This document shows, piece by piece, positions 43,431 to 52,226 of a stretch of 64,000 nucleotides of DNA; position 1 is the first letter of the stretch; each line of letters starts with the position of its first letter. Made by a program: the position numbers and the translations under genes. The notes under the pieces were generated by a model. It made no database searches. It worked only from the letters and a program-made list of their open reading frames with translations, and had not been told where the DNA came from. Source of the stretch: Bacteroidota bacterium (GTDB lineage: Bacteria; Bacteroidota; Ignavibacteria; Kapaibacteriales; HRBIN21); assembly GCA_030550395.1 (NCBI GenBank), contig JAUQPL010000003.1:1-64000 (forward strand), in the 5' to 3' direction.

Positions 43431-44045
43431 ATGAAGCGGCTTGTTGCTCTGTTGGTTGCGGTCGGGATGGCAAGTTTGGTCGCTTCTGCGCAGAAGACCA
43501 AGCAGGGGGACAAGGCGTGGTTCTTTACGTTGAGCGGATTGTCGAACCTGGGAGTTGACGGAGGGATAAGGCTCCTGTACTACCTCAGCGATGACCTTGG
43601 CTTGACGGTGGGATTGGGCTTTGGGACGACCAGTAGGACAGTTAAGGCACCAGCAGGTGGAGCGGATGAGAAGACATCCACCCTCCAGCTGACGCTCTCC
43701 CCTGGGTTGCGCTTTAATATTGCCTCTGCTGGTTCTGTCGTCGGGTATGCGGGTGTTGGCATCCTCTTTGCGATAGGAAGCGAGACGGTAGAGAATCCCC
43801 AATATGTAAGCGGAAACAAGACGGAAACCTCTACTACTGCGTTTGGTGCTGCTGTCACGGCGGGGGCGGAATGGTTTGCGTGGAGCAATGTCTCGCTCGG
43901 GGCCATCTATAGCTTGAGCTTTACGACAAGCTCAGGGAAAACGAAGGTTACCTCGGGCGGCTCGTCGACGGAGCAGGATGCCTCATCTACAACAGCAATT
44001 AGCACGGCTCCGTCGGGGGCTTTTACGCTTTCCATCTACTGGTAA
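43431..44045 (+). CDS. Outer membrane beta-barrel protein
   Basis: From the ATG at 43431 (GAGGAAG upstream), 204 residues: a signal peptide (VALLVAVGMASLVASA), then alternating strands ending in SGAFTLSIYW, a terminal aromatic as the Bam signal. The sequence looks like porin-family or OmpW/OmpX-like small barrels; loops rich in Thr/Ser. Function unknown. A promoter precedes it and a strong terminator follows. Confidence 0.78.
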   Translation: MKRLVALLVAVGMASLVASAQKTKQGDKAWFFTLSGLSNLGVDGGIRLLYYLSDDLGLTVGLGFGTTSRTVKAPAGGADEKTSTLQLTLSPGLRFNIASAGSVVGYAGVGILFAIGSETVENPQYVSGNKTETSTTAFGAAVTAGAEWFAWSNVSLGAIYSLSFTTSSGKTKVTSGGSSTEQDASSTTAISTAPSGAFTLSIYW

Positions 44046-44076
44046 TCCTGAGCGTGGAAGGTTGAAAAACGCGATA

Positions 44077-44114
44077 AACGCCCGTGCGGTTCTGCACGGG
44101 CGTTTTTTTTCTTT
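44077..44114 (+). terminator. Rho-independent terminator after the beta-barrel gene
   Basis: ACGCCCGTGC and GCACGGGCGT pair around a six-base loop, followed by eight T residues and CTTTT. The other strand reads TTTATCGCGTTTTT after the same stem, so it may also stop tRNA-Phe transcription from the right. Confidence 0.92.
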
Positions 44115-44124
44115 TATCTCGACG

Positions 44125-44197
44125 TGGTCAGGGAGGGAGTCGAACCCCCGACACGGGGATTTTCAGTCCCCTGCTCTACCACCTGAGCTACCTGACC
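44125..44197 (-). tRNA. tRNA-Phe (GAA)
   Basis: Minus-strand cloverleaf: acceptor GGTCAGG/CCTGACC, D arm TAGCTCAGGTGGTAGAG, anticodon stem GGGGA/TCCCC with loop CTGAAAA (GAA), T arm with GGGGGTTCGACTCCC, discriminator A. CCA is not encoded. It is opposite in direction to both flanking genes. Confidence 0.98.
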
Positions 44198-44238
44198 GTT
44201 GGGACGACGCGAAATTAGAAAAAGGACAGGTTTCTCAC

Positions 44239-46419
44239 ATGCACGAGCAGTGGCGCTTTCGGTGGGAGCAGTGGCGGGCATTGCCGCCGGGAGTGCGGTG
44301 GAGGAAGCTGAGGCAAGCCATGCGGCGCGCGCTTATCCGGGCCCGCCCTGTGCGGATTGTGCCGGAGAGCCTTGCCCTCATGAACGTGGCGCAGCGCAGA
44401 CCGCTGTTTCTTCTCCCACCAGAGCAATATATAGCACCATTCCGAGAAAGGCTCCAGCTTTGGTGGCAGCATTGGCAGCATCGGGAAAGTTTCCTCTTCC
44501 TCCCGTGCTGGATCCGGCTGCCGATGGTGCAACGGGATCTACGGCCAAACCTGCACCAGCTTGCTGCGGCTTTGGGGGATTCGGGATATGCTCAGCTGCT
44601 CACGGATTGTCAGTGGCTGGATTGGCAGAAAGACGTGTTTAGCGGCTACCGCTGGGAAAAGGGGGATTATGTCTCCTGGAGGAACTTGCCGGGGGCTGAT
44701 CCAAAAGTTCCATGGGAGTTAGGACGCCTGCAATTTTTGCCGATTCTCGCAATACTGGCGCATTTGGAACCGGCAAAGGTACAGCAGTTCTGGGAGCAGT
44801 TCCGGTGCGTTGTTCTAGACTTCTTCCTCCAGAATCCAGTCGGACAAGGAATTCAGTGGGCATCCCCGTTAGAAGTCGCTGTACGCTCTTTTTCTCTACT
44901 CCTTGCTGCGGGGCTCTTCCATCATCAGCAGCTGTGGGAGGAATCTTTAGAGCGACTCCTGTGGCGGAGGATAGCCGAGCATGGACTTTTCCTGATGCAT
45001 CGTTTAGAGTGGAATGCGGGGCTGCGAGGAAATCATTATTTAGGCGATGTTGTCGCTCTCCTGAGCATTGGTGCTGCTTTGGGAGGGTATCCTGTAGCTG
45101 CAGCGTGGCTAGCCTTCGGGATCTCAGAGCTTGCAAGTGAAGTGCTTTACCAGTTCTTGCCCGATGGTGGGAATTGGGAGGGGTCAACATATTACCATCG
45201 CTTCGCGCTTGAGATGGTCTTGGCAGGAACGGCAGTTGCTCTTGGACTCTCACCGGAACAACGCCATACGGTAGCAACGGTTCCTCGCCATCTGTGGCGC
45301 TCGGAGCGCCCTCTTCCACCAGGAAGGTGGAGGGAACAGGTAGCCTCGGTAGGGACCGAGTCCATGTTTCCAGCTGCGTACTGGGAACGGTTGCAGGCAG
45401 CAGTTCAATTTGCTGCAGCTATAACGAAGCCAAATGGCTATGCTCCACAGATTGGTGACCACGACAGTGGACGTTGGCTGAAGCTGATTCCTCGCTTTGT
45501 ACCGTTGGCGAGTGCGCAGTCTCATACCTATGAACTTCCCGAGGGGGAGTCCATTGCTGAGATTGGTGAGGAGCATCGCGACTTCCGTCCAACCCTCGGT
45601 CTGGCAGCGACACTCTGCTGCCGCTGTCCTGAAGAGTGGGAGCAACAGCCGGAGGCATTCCTTTTCCCGCGCTATCCCATTTTAGAGATCCGGGAGCCAG
45701 CGGCAGTGGAATGGTTTCCGGACTTCGGGTTGGTGGTATACCGCTGGAACGGCTTTTTCCTTGCAGTCCGTTGCGGAGGGCTGGAGCGCCTCCATCCAAG
45801 TGGTGGACATGCTCATTGTGACCAATTGTCCCTGGAGCTGTGCCTTGGGACAAGCGATGTTTTCGTGGATCCAGGAACTTACTGCTACACTGCCTCTCCA
45901 GAGTGGCGGAATCGCTTTCGTGCGACGGCAGCTCACAATACGCTCGTAGTTTCTGGAGAGGAGCAGTTTCGTTTCTTTGAGCATTCGTCGGAGGCGCTCT
46001 TCTGGCTTTTCCGGCGCGGAGTCCAGGCGCGGGCATTAATTGTCCAGGAGCGGGAATTTGTCGGTGAGTTTCTCCATCCACGCTATCGGCATCGTCGCCA
46101 TCTATACCTGCTCCCGGACGGAGTAGAGGGGCGGGATATCTATGAAGGTCCTGCTCCGGCGGTATGTTCCTTCAACCTGGCACCAGAAGTGCGGATTGGG
46201 GTTTGTAGTACAACCGAGGTCCTGTGCCATACGGAGGCAGGAACTCTCCGCTTCTGTGGATCAGCGCCTATAGAGTGTATTCCCAGCTTTTTCTCCAGTG
46301 GGTACTATGTGCGGCAGCGCACCCATTGCATCCGCTTACCGGTGACCAATGGGGAGCTTCGCTGGCGGATTCAGCTCCTGGAGAAGATTACAGTTCCATG
46401 TCCACGCCCAGGAAGATAA
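44239..46419 (+). CDS. Heparinase II/III-like protein
   Basis: A 726-residue protein starting after the tRNA gene; the frame is open further upstream but would run through the tRNA. An alpha/alpha-barrel N-terminal part (RLEWNAGLRGNHYLGDVVAL, PDGGNWEGSTYYHRF) and a beta-sheet domain with SGGHAHCDQLSLELCLG and FVDPGTYCYT match polysaccharide lyases of the heparinase II/III type. No signal peptide is seen, so it may act in polysaccharide assembly like those in glycan clusters. It converges on the TonB gene with 32 bases overlap. Confidence 0.8.
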   Translation: MHEQWRFRWEQWRALPPGVRWRKLRQAMRRALIRARPVRIVPESLALMNVAQRRPLFLLPPEQYIAPFRERLQLWWQHWQHRESFLFLPCWIRLPMVQRDLRPNLHQLAAALGDSGYAQLLTDCQWLDWQKDVFSGYRWEKGDYVSWRNLPGADPKVPWELGRLQFLPILAILAHLEPAKVQQFWEQFRCVVLDFFLQNPVGQGIQWASPLEVAVRSFSLLLAAGLFHHQQLWEESLERLLWRRIAEHGLFLMHRLEWNAGLRGNHYLGDVVALLSIGAALGGYPVAAAWLAFGISELASEVLYQFLPDGGNWEGSTYYHRFALEMVLAGTAVALGLSPEQRHTVATVPRHLWRSERPLPPGRWREQVASVGTESMFPAAYWERLQAAVQFAAAITKPNGYAPQIGDHDSGRWLKLIPRFVPLASAQSHTYELPEGESIAEIGEEHRDFRPTLGLAATLCCRCPEEWEQQPEAFLFPRYPILEIREPAAVEWFPDFGLVVYRWNGFFLAVRCGGLERLHPSGGHAHCDQLSLELCLGTSDVFVDPGTYCYTASPEWRNRFRATAAHNTLVVSGEEQFRFFEHSSEALFWLFRRGVQARALIVQEREFVGEFLHPRYRHRRHLYLLPDGVEGRDIYEGPAPAVCSFNLAPEVRIGVCSTTEVLCHTEAGTLRFCGSAPIECIPSFFSSGYYVRQRTHCIRLPVTNGELRWRIQLLEKITVPCPRPGR

Positions 46420-48769
46420 GGCGCTCCCCACCGGGGAAGAAATGGCGTCCCTCCGCGCCGGCAGCGTAGAGGGTGTTGAAGAGGTTGTTCACCTGTAGGC
46501 GCACTACAAGTTGTTGGAGTCCCAGGAAGTTGGGGATCCCCCATCGGAGGTCCAAATCGGCAACTGTGTAGGGGTCTACAACATTATCCCGGTAGTCGGC
46601 AATCGTTGGGTCGAAAGCTGCGTACTCAGCCAGCCGAGTGCCGAAGTTATCAGAGTAAAAGCGGCCGACATGGCGGAGTGTTAATTGTGCCTGGAGCTGA
46701 CCGTGTTGGTAACGGAGATGTCCGGAAGCCAGGAATTCCGGAAAGCCGGCTACAGGGTTCCCATTCAAAGAGACAGCCGTTCCACGGCTGCTATAATATG
46801 TGTATTCCACGATGCGGTTGCGGCTCAAGGTTGTGGAAAGTCCAGCTATCAGGGAACCCCAGCGAGGATGGGAGAGGAACTGGGCTGCTGCTTCTAACTC
46901 AATCCCGACATGTCGCGTACGAGGAGCATTGCCGTCAATGGGTGCACCGAAGATATCTACGCGCCCGCTTTTGACGAGCTCATCAAAGAACTCCATCCAG
47001 AAGACTCCCACGGAAGCCTGGAGCCAATTGGTCCGGTAGCGCCATCCGAACTCAATATCCAGCATTCGCTCGGGCTTGACTAGTGGCTTAGAGAAATCAT
47101 AGCGGACAATGCCGCCGATGGTGTCGCTTTCGAAGAGTGGTCGCGCGCCAAAGTAAGCGTCTTCGGCTGCATAGAGATTCCGCATCCGAGGCTCGCGAGA
47201 AGTATAGGCGAGCAGCCCGAACAGTTCATGCTCGGCGGTGGGCTTCCAGAGAAGTCCCACTCGGGGGTTGAAGAAAGTATAGCGGATGTCGAACAAGGTG
47301 CCGTTGCCCCAGACGGTATCCCCTGAGCGTGTCAGATAGTATGTGTACCGATTGCCTGCCCGTTCGTTGCGGATGCGATAGCTGTGGTGTACGATTTGCG
47401 CCTCAATGTTAAGCGTGACTTGTGAGGCGAGTTCGTATTGCTCACGGGCAAAGAGGGAGAAGATATCCCGGACGCCTTCGTACTGGTAAATTTTGTACTC
47501 TGGATCAAAGTCTGTGGGAAGCAGTTCAGCGTAGCGGACCTTGCCCCAGTGAACGGAACGATGGAGGCGAATTTCCGTGCCTAGGAGGAGCTCGCCGCTA
47601 GCATGCTTCCAGAGTAGTCGGGGGATCCAGCCACCGTGCTTGTTGCCAACGAATGCTCGAATGATGGCATTGCGCGGGTAGACCGTATCGGGAAGGTCCC
47701 AGCCATATTCCCGCGTAAGGCGGAGAGTCCGGGCATCAGCCCAGGAGCCGTCAAAGTCGAAGAACCCGTCACCAGTGTAGTAGAAGAGCACCGATTTCAG
47801 CTCCAGGTTGGGGCTGATACGCCAATCATTGAGAAGTTCGTAGTGCGGTTGTGAGAAGTTCTCCAACTCCACTGGACGACGTTCCACAGCGAAGCCGATG
47901 CGACGATAAGTGCTATCGTATTCCCACCAGGCATAATTTTTGCGGCGTAGCACAGGGTCCTTGATGTGCTGTTTCGGGATGCCGTAGTAAGTCAGCCCGT
48001 CTGCCAGTGGGCCGCCGAAGATGTTGATCTGGGTGGTGAGGTTTTTGTCAAAGCGGACGCCACTGAGGAAATAGCTGTTCAGTGTTGCCCAGCTCTGGTC
48101 GCGATAGCCCCAAGACTCAATCCGAGCCATGCGTCCGTAGAAGGCATAGCGTTTTTCAATGATTCCCGAGGAGACCTCCAGAGCATACCGTTGGACCGTG
48201 GGCTGAAGATGGGTCTTGGTTGGCGTGCTAAATTGCTGCCAGCCGCTCCCGAGGCTAATGCGCACGAGCCGTTCGGCTAGGAAGTTGGAGGTTGTGATAT
48301 TGATACTTCCGCCGATAGCAGCGGCTCCGTAGTTAATCAAACCTGCACCACGTTGTACCTGGATGGAGCCAACACTGGCAGCCAGATCTGGGAAGTCGAT
48401 CCAGTACACATTGTGGTCTTCGGGATCGTTTTGCGGTACCCCATTGATGAGGACAGCAATACGGCGTTGATCAAAGCCCCGCATGACGAGTGTGGAGTAT
48501 CCAATCTGGTTCCCATTCTGGGACCAGACAAACACGGAGGGGAGGGCATTGAGGAGGGTTGGGAAGTCCTGTGCCGTGTAACGTTGAACAATGCTGGCAC
48601 GCTCCACCTCCGTGAAAGGCACGGGACTTTTTCCTGCCTCGGCCCGGGTCGTTGTGACGGTAACGACTGGTAGTTGGTACAGGCGCGTGGTGTCTTCAGG
48701 AGCTTGTGACAATTGGGCCCACAGATGGGTAGTAACTCCGAAAGCAAGCCAGACAAGGCGGGCACGCAT
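46388..48769 (-). CDS. TonB-dependent receptor under TPP riboswitch control (putative thiamine/precursor uptake)
   Basis: Starting at the ATG with GGAGG 6 bases upstream, 793 residues: signal peptide (VWLAFGVTTHLWA), TonB-box-like LPVVTVTTTRAE, plug domain with VLINGVPQNDPEDHNVYWID and RGAGLINYGAAAIGGSINI, then a large barrel with VNNLFNTLYAAGAEG near the end. The leader carries a TPP riboswitch, so the ligand is very likely thiamine, its phosphate or a pyrimidine/thiazole precursor; sequence alone would not say so. It crosses the outer membrane with TonB energy. No inner-membrane thiamine permease lies beside it. Confidence 0.9.
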   Translation of the reverse strand: MRARLVWLAFGVTTHLWAQLSQAPEDTTRLYQLPVVTVTTTRAEAGKSPVPFTEVERASIVQRYTAQDFPTLLNALPSVFVWSQNGNQIGYSTLVMRGFDQRRIAVLINGVPQNDPEDHNVYWIDFPDLAASVGSIQVQRGAGLINYGAAAIGGSINITTSNFLAERLVRISLGSGWQQFSTPTKTHLQPTVQRYALEVSSGIIEKRYAFYGRMARIESWGYRDQSWATLNSYFLSGVRFDKNLTTQINIFGGPLADGLTYYGIPKQHIKDPVLRRKNYAWWEYDSTYRRIGFAVERRPVELENFSQPHYELLNDWRISPNLELKSVLFYYTGDGFFDFDGSWADARTLRLTREYGWDLPDTVYPRNAIIRAFVGNKHGGWIPRLLWKHASGELLLGTEIRLHRSVHWGKVRYAELLPTDFDPEYKIYQYEGVRDIFSLFAREQYELASQVTLNIEAQIVHHSYRIRNERAGNRYTYYLTRSGDTVWGNGTLFDIRYTFFNPRVGLLWKPTAEHELFGLLAYTSREPRMRNLYAAEDAYFGARPLFESDTIGGIVRYDFSKPLVKPERMLDIEFGWRYRTNWLQASVGVFWMEFFDELVKSGRVDIFGAPIDGNAPRTRHVGIELEAAAQFLSHPRWGSLIAGLSTTLSRNRIVEYTYYSSRGTAVSLNGNPVAGFPEFLASGHLRYQHGQLQAQLTLRHVGRFYSDNFGTRLAEYAAFDPTIADYRDNVVDPYTVADLDLRWGIPNFLGLQQLVVRLQVNNLFNTLYAAGAEGRHFFPGGERLIFLGVDMEL

Positions 48770-48775
48770 AGCAAT

Positions 48776-48819
48776 CCTCCACACGCATTGGTTGGACATA
48801 ACACTGTGCCGTGTGGAGG
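48776..48819 (-). promoter_or_regulatory. Shine-Dalgarno-sequestering hairpin below the TPP riboswitch
   Basis: CCTCCACACG and CGTGTGGAGG form a perfect 10-base-pair stem. The downstream arm contains the GGAGG used by the TonB receptor, so the folded state would block translation. It is the probable expression platform. Confidence 0.75.
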
Positions 48820-48883
48820 TGCTCGTTCAAGAAGGGGGAGGCTTAAGAGAGGAGATACAGCGGGCGGAATATTCTTACCGCTA

Positions 48884-48974
48884 CTCCGTTTTCCCTACGC
48901 CGGCATTACCCGGATCAGGTTCAAAGGGTATCCTCTCAGCCTCGCCCAAAGTGGACGAAGCACCCCCAACGGAG
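48884..48974 (-). ncRNA. TPP (thiamine pyrophosphate) riboswitch
   Basis: The minus strand shows the THI element: closing stem CTCCGTT/AACGGAG, GGGGGTGC, the core GGCTGAGAGGATACCC, then TTTGAACCTGATCCGGGTAA and TGCCGGCGTAGGGA. All conserved pyrimidine- and diphosphate-sensing parts are present. It lies 115 bases before the TonB receptor start and controls that gene. Confidence 0.97.
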
Positions 48975-48980
48975 CAGTTG

Positions 48981-48988
48981 CAAAATTA
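48981..48988 (-). promoter_or_regulatory. Candidate -7 element of the riboswitch transcript
   Basis: Minus-strand TAATTTTG fits TAnnTTTG and ends 7 bases before the first riboswitch base, exactly where transcription would begin. No -33 TTG at the usual distance. Confidence 0.6.
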
Positions 48989-49003
48989 GAGCTCTTGTCG
49001 GAC

Positions 49004-49480
49004 TCACAGCGTGAAGCGAAGTCCAGCTCCTAAGACCAATTGATCGTAGTTGCCCAAGACGAGCTTGAGTTCTCCAAAAACAGCGCCGAAATCTACCCGG
49101 GTCTCACCCCCGATACCAATGTTAAGTCCGATTTCAGAGTTGCTTACCGTTCCAATACCGATGTCCACGCTCTCATGGGCATATTGGAGTCCGAAAATCC
49201 CATAGAGGCGCTGTTGGCGTCGGTGCTCATAGAAGATGTAGTGTGCATTACCGTCCAACGTCCAGAAGGTGTGCCCAGACTTCGTGAAGAAGTAGTGAAA
49301 GTTCGTCACGAAGCGGAGCGTAGGAGAGGTAAGATAGTAGCCCCGCAGGTCTACTCCTGGCTTTTCGATGTCGCTTCCGTAGCAGAGCCCGATTCCAAGG
49401 TTGAGCTGAGCTTGACCGGGAGAGGCGGCCAAGAAACAGAAAAACAGAGAAGCTGTCACCCACAGGCTCCGTAGGTACAT
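49004..49480 (-). CDS. Small outer membrane beta-barrel protein
   Basis: A 158-residue exported protein with a signal peptide (LWVTASLFFCFLAASPGQAQ) and alternating amphipathic strands ending LGAGLRFTL. This resembles eight-stranded OmpX/OmpW-type barrels; I do not recognise a specific family. It lies upstream of the TPP riboswitch but has a separate transcript start from it, so a link with thiamine is not shown. Confidence 0.65.
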   Translation of the reverse strand: MYLRSLWVTASLFFCFLAASPGQAQLNLGIGLCYGSDIEKPGVDLRGYYLTSPTLRFVTNFHYFFTKSGHTFWTLDGNAHYIFYEHRRQQRLYGIFGLQYAHESVDIGIGTVSNSEIGLNIGIGGETRVDFGAVFGELKLVLGNYDQLVLGAGLRFTL

Positions 49481-49522
49481 CGGTGATGGTTCCGAAGTTT
49501 TACATAACCCAAAGTACAGGTA

Positions 49523-50659
49523 CTATGGACGTACGATACGAGGTCGTTGATGTACAAAGAAGGCCTTGAGGTGTTCAGCAACATAACGGATTTGGGTTTC
49601 CGTTAACTCCGGATACAAGGGGAGTGAGAGCAACTCATGTTGATATTGCCATGCCACAGGAAACTCATCGGGATGATGTCCGAAGCGACGGTAAGCGGGT
49701 ACGAAAGGAAGCGCACGTGGGTAATGAACCTGTGTCTGGATGCCCTGGGAGGTAAGGTAATGCTGGAGTTCATCCCGACGAGGTGTCCGGATAACGAAAA
49801 GGTGGAAAACATGGGTGCAGCCTGGACGGATGTGGGGAAGAGTGATTTCCTCAACGTCAGCTAAGAGCTCACTGTAGAGCTGGGCGTGTTCTGCTCGCTG
49901 ACGATTCCACTGATGGATATAGCGCAGCTTGACAGAGAGGATAGCTGCTTGAAGTCCGTCTAGCCGGCTATTTATACCTTCAATCTCATGTTCGTACTTG
50001 GTCAGCGAGCCATGGTTGGTGAAGATGCGGATAAAGTGAGCCAAGGCATCGTCGTTGGTAAGAATAGCTCCGGCATCGCCGTAAGCACCCAAATTTTTGC
50101 TCGGGTAAAAGCTGAACGCTGCTATTGTGCCGAAAGTGCCGATGAGCTGCCCATGGTACTGGGCGAAATGTGCCTGAGCACAGTCCTCCAGTACTATGAG
50201 GCTGTAACGACGGGCTAAGTTCAGAAGCTTCTCCATATCGGCAGGCTGTCCGTAGAGATGAACGGGGATGATAACGCGTGTGCGCTCTGTGACGCAGTGT
50301 TCAGCGTGGCAGGGGTCAAGGGTGTAATAGTCTGGCTCGATATCTACGAAGACTGGTCGGGCGCCAAGGTGGGAGACTGTTTCCGCCGTTGAAATCCAGG
50401 TAAGAGCCGGTACTAATACCTCATCGCCAGGTCCGACACCGAGGGCTCGCAGCGCAACGTAAAGAGCGTCCGTCCCATTTCCTACCCCAATGCAGTGGCG
50501 GACTCCATGGGCTTTAGCATATGCTTGCTCGAACGCTTCAACGTATTTGCCGCGGACGAATGCTGCTTCCTCTAGTACGGTGGCAATAGCAGCGTCAATT
50601 TCTACCTTCAGTTGCCGGTACTGAGCCCGTAAGTCCACAAAGGGCACTTGGATTCCCAT
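49523..50659 (-). CDS. DegT/DnrJ/EryC1-family sugar aminotransferase
   Basis: From the ATG at 50659, 378 residues: VGNGTDALYVALRALGVGPG, LEDCAQAHFAQY, and the PLP lysine in SFYPSKNLGAYGDAGA. It transaminates a keto-sugar nucleotide (WbpE, FdtB or ArnB-like). Coupling to an acyltransferase of the WbpD/FdtC type (start and stop overlap) points to a 3-acetamido sugar on a UDP or dTDP carrier. A longer reading upstream overlaps the acyltransferase and is rejected. Confidence 0.9.
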   Translation of the reverse strand: MGIQVPFVDLRAQYRQLKVEIDAAIATVLEEAAFVRGKYVEAFEQAYAKAHGVRHCIGVGNGTDALYVALRALGVGPGDEVLVPALTWISTAETVSHLGARPVFVDIEPDYYTLDPCHAEHCVTERTRVIIPVHLYGQPADMEKLLNLARRYSLIVLEDCAQAHFAQYHGQLIGTFGTIAAFSFYPSKNLGAYGDAGAILTNDDALAHFIRIFTNHGSLTKYEHEIEGINSRLDGLQAAILSVKLRYIHQWNRQRAEHAQLYSELLADVEEITLPHIRPGCTHVFHLFVIRTPRRDELQHYLTSQGIQTQVHYPRALPFVPAYRRFGHHPDEFPVAWQYQHELLSLPLYPELTETQIRYVAEHLKAFFVHQRPRIVRP

Positions 50660-51144
50660 TAGCTTTCTCCTCGCTGTGGTAGTTCCCGAAGCTTCCGGGC
50701 GGGATTGCCAGCATAGATACCCGGGGTCAAAATGTCTTTCGTAACGACGGAGCCTGCCCCGATGACGACATCGTCTACAATGCGCACAGGGAGGATTGTT
50801 GCATTGCTTCCAATAGCAACGCGGTTCCCTATCGTTGTCGGTTTCCAAAACTCCCGCCGCGGAGCCGGGCCACCCGTTTGGAATGTGTCGTTGATAAACA
50901 TGACCCCATGTCCAATGAAGCAGTCTTCACCAATGGTGACGAGCTCGCAGATGAAGGTGTGGGATTGCACGCGCGTGCGCTTGCCAATGCGGACCCCGCG
51001 CTGGATTTCAACGAACGGACCGATGAAGCAATCGTCTTCAATGAAGCATTCGTAGAGGTTGACGGGTTCAACGATGGTAACGTTGCGCCCAAAGGTTACG
51101 TCACGGATTTGCGCCTGCCATCGGATGGGTTCATTCTTAGCCAT
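50659..51144 (-). CDS. Hexapeptide-repeat sugar N-acetyltransferase (WbpD/FdtC-like)
   Basis: A 161-residue left-handed beta-helix protein: FGRNVTIVEPVNLYECFIED, GVRIGKRTRVQSHTF, VTIGEDCFIGHGVMFIND, and C-terminal VIGAGSVVTKDI-PG-YAGNPAR. It would acetylate the amine made by the aminotransferase next to it. The Asn-Asp pair in FINDTFQTG is the usual active-site entry of this branch. Confidence 0.88.
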   Translation of the reverse strand: MAKNEPIRWQAQIRDVTFGRNVTIVEPVNLYECFIEDDCFIGPFVEIQRGVRIGKRTRVQSHTFICELVTIGEDCFIGHGVMFINDTFQTGGPAPRREFWKPTTIGNRVAIGSNATILPVRIVDDVVIGAGSVVTKDILTPGIYAGNPARKLRELPQRGES

Positions 51145-51152
51145 AGAACGCT

Positions 51153-52226
51153 TCAGGTCAGTGGCACTACTTGTGCAACGGCGCGGAGGACGTCTTCAAC
51201 AGTTAAGCCATCCCCGCCTTGGGCGCAAAGGACGATTGCCGCAGGGGTATAAGGTCCAATGTGGGCAGGATCCGTTCGCAAGAAGAGAGCAATGACCGGG
51301 ACGCCGACAGCGGCCGCCAGGTGCATGATGCCAGAGTCATTGCTAATGAGGAGAAGGCACCGCTGGAGTAGAGCGGCTGTTTCAGGGAGGTCAGTCTTAC
51401 CCGTGAAATCTTCTACTGCCTTTCCCAGAGTAGCGCGCAGTCGGGCAGTAAGCGACCGTTCCTCGGGACCACCGAAGAGAACAAGGTGGTAGCCCGATTG
51501 TTGGAGGCGCTGCGCAAGGGAGAGGAAACCTTCTATTGGCCATCGCTTTTCTGCACGTCCACTGCCTGGATGGAGGGCGATTCGGGGAATATCTCCGGGT
51601 AAGAGCTGAGCCGCACGACGGCGTGCCGATTCCGGGACAGGATACGTAGGGTAGAAACTGCCCTCAGGGATGTCTTCGCCTACAGTGCGGAGGAGATCAA
51701 GGTTCAGCTCTACCCGATGGCGCTGTGGAGGAGCGGCTACAAGGCAGTGGTAGAGGCATGAAAGATCCCGACCCGACCGTATGCCGGAGTTGTACACATG
51801 CTTGAGTCGCAGCTGAGCTCTGCTGGCAACGGCGATGAGGGAATGTCGGATAGTGTTTGCCGGCTGAGCCCCTAAGAAGACGTCGGCTCGGAAGCGCCAG
51901 CATTGCCAGAGAAGGTGGATAAACGCCGGCAGCGAGCTCCACCCCTCACGGTAGGAGAGGACAGAAAGCTGAGGAAAAGGCAGAAAAAGAGAGCGGAGAT
52001 GCGCCCGGGTGACCACGGCAAGTTGCAATTCCGGAAGTCGCTGGCGGAGCACTTGGAGGAGCGGAAGTGCCATGATGGCATCACCGATACCGGCTCCGCA
52101 GAGGAGTAAACACCGCCGTGCCCGTTGCCATCGCTGGCGGAGCTCCTCTGCCGATAGAGCTTCAGCACGGAACCATCGGCAGAGGAGGGAGCAGAGGAAC
52201 CTTCGTACAGCTGCGCTCAGAGACAT
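51153..52226 (-). CDS. Glycosyltransferase family 9 (heptosyltransferase-like)
   Basis: A 357-residue GT-B protein: CGAGIGDAIMALPLLQVLRQ at the start, IALHPGSGRAEKRWP and the nucleotide-sugar block SNDSGIMHLAAAVGVPVIAL. GT9 enzymes add heptose or related sugars to the lipopolysaccharide core. It lies between an amino-sugar pair and a GT4 enzyme, so this block likely builds outer core or O-antigen. Confidence 0.87.
   Translation of the reverse strand: MSLSAAVRRFLCSLLCRWFRAEALSAEELRQRWQRARRCLLLCGAGIGDAIMALPLLQVLRQRLPELQLAVVTRAHLRSLFLPFPQLSVLSYREGWSSLPAFIHLLWQCWRFRADVFLGAQPANTIRHSLIAVASRAQLRLKHVYNSGIRSGRDLSCLYHCLVAAPPQRHRVELNLDLLRTVGEDIPEGSFYPTYPVPESARRRAAQLLPGDIPRIALHPGSGRAEKRWPIEGFLSLAQRLQQSGYHLVLFGGPEERSLTARLRATLGKAVEDFTGKTDLPETAALLQRCLLLISNDSGIMHLAAAVGVPVIALFLRTDPAHIGPYTPAAIVLCAQGGDGLTVEDVLRAVAQVVPLT

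Noticed and set aside
43978-44238. In-frame upstream extension of the heparinase-like gene
   Set aside because: It would be translated across the tRNA-Phe gene and a terminator; the ATG at 44239 is the first sensible start.
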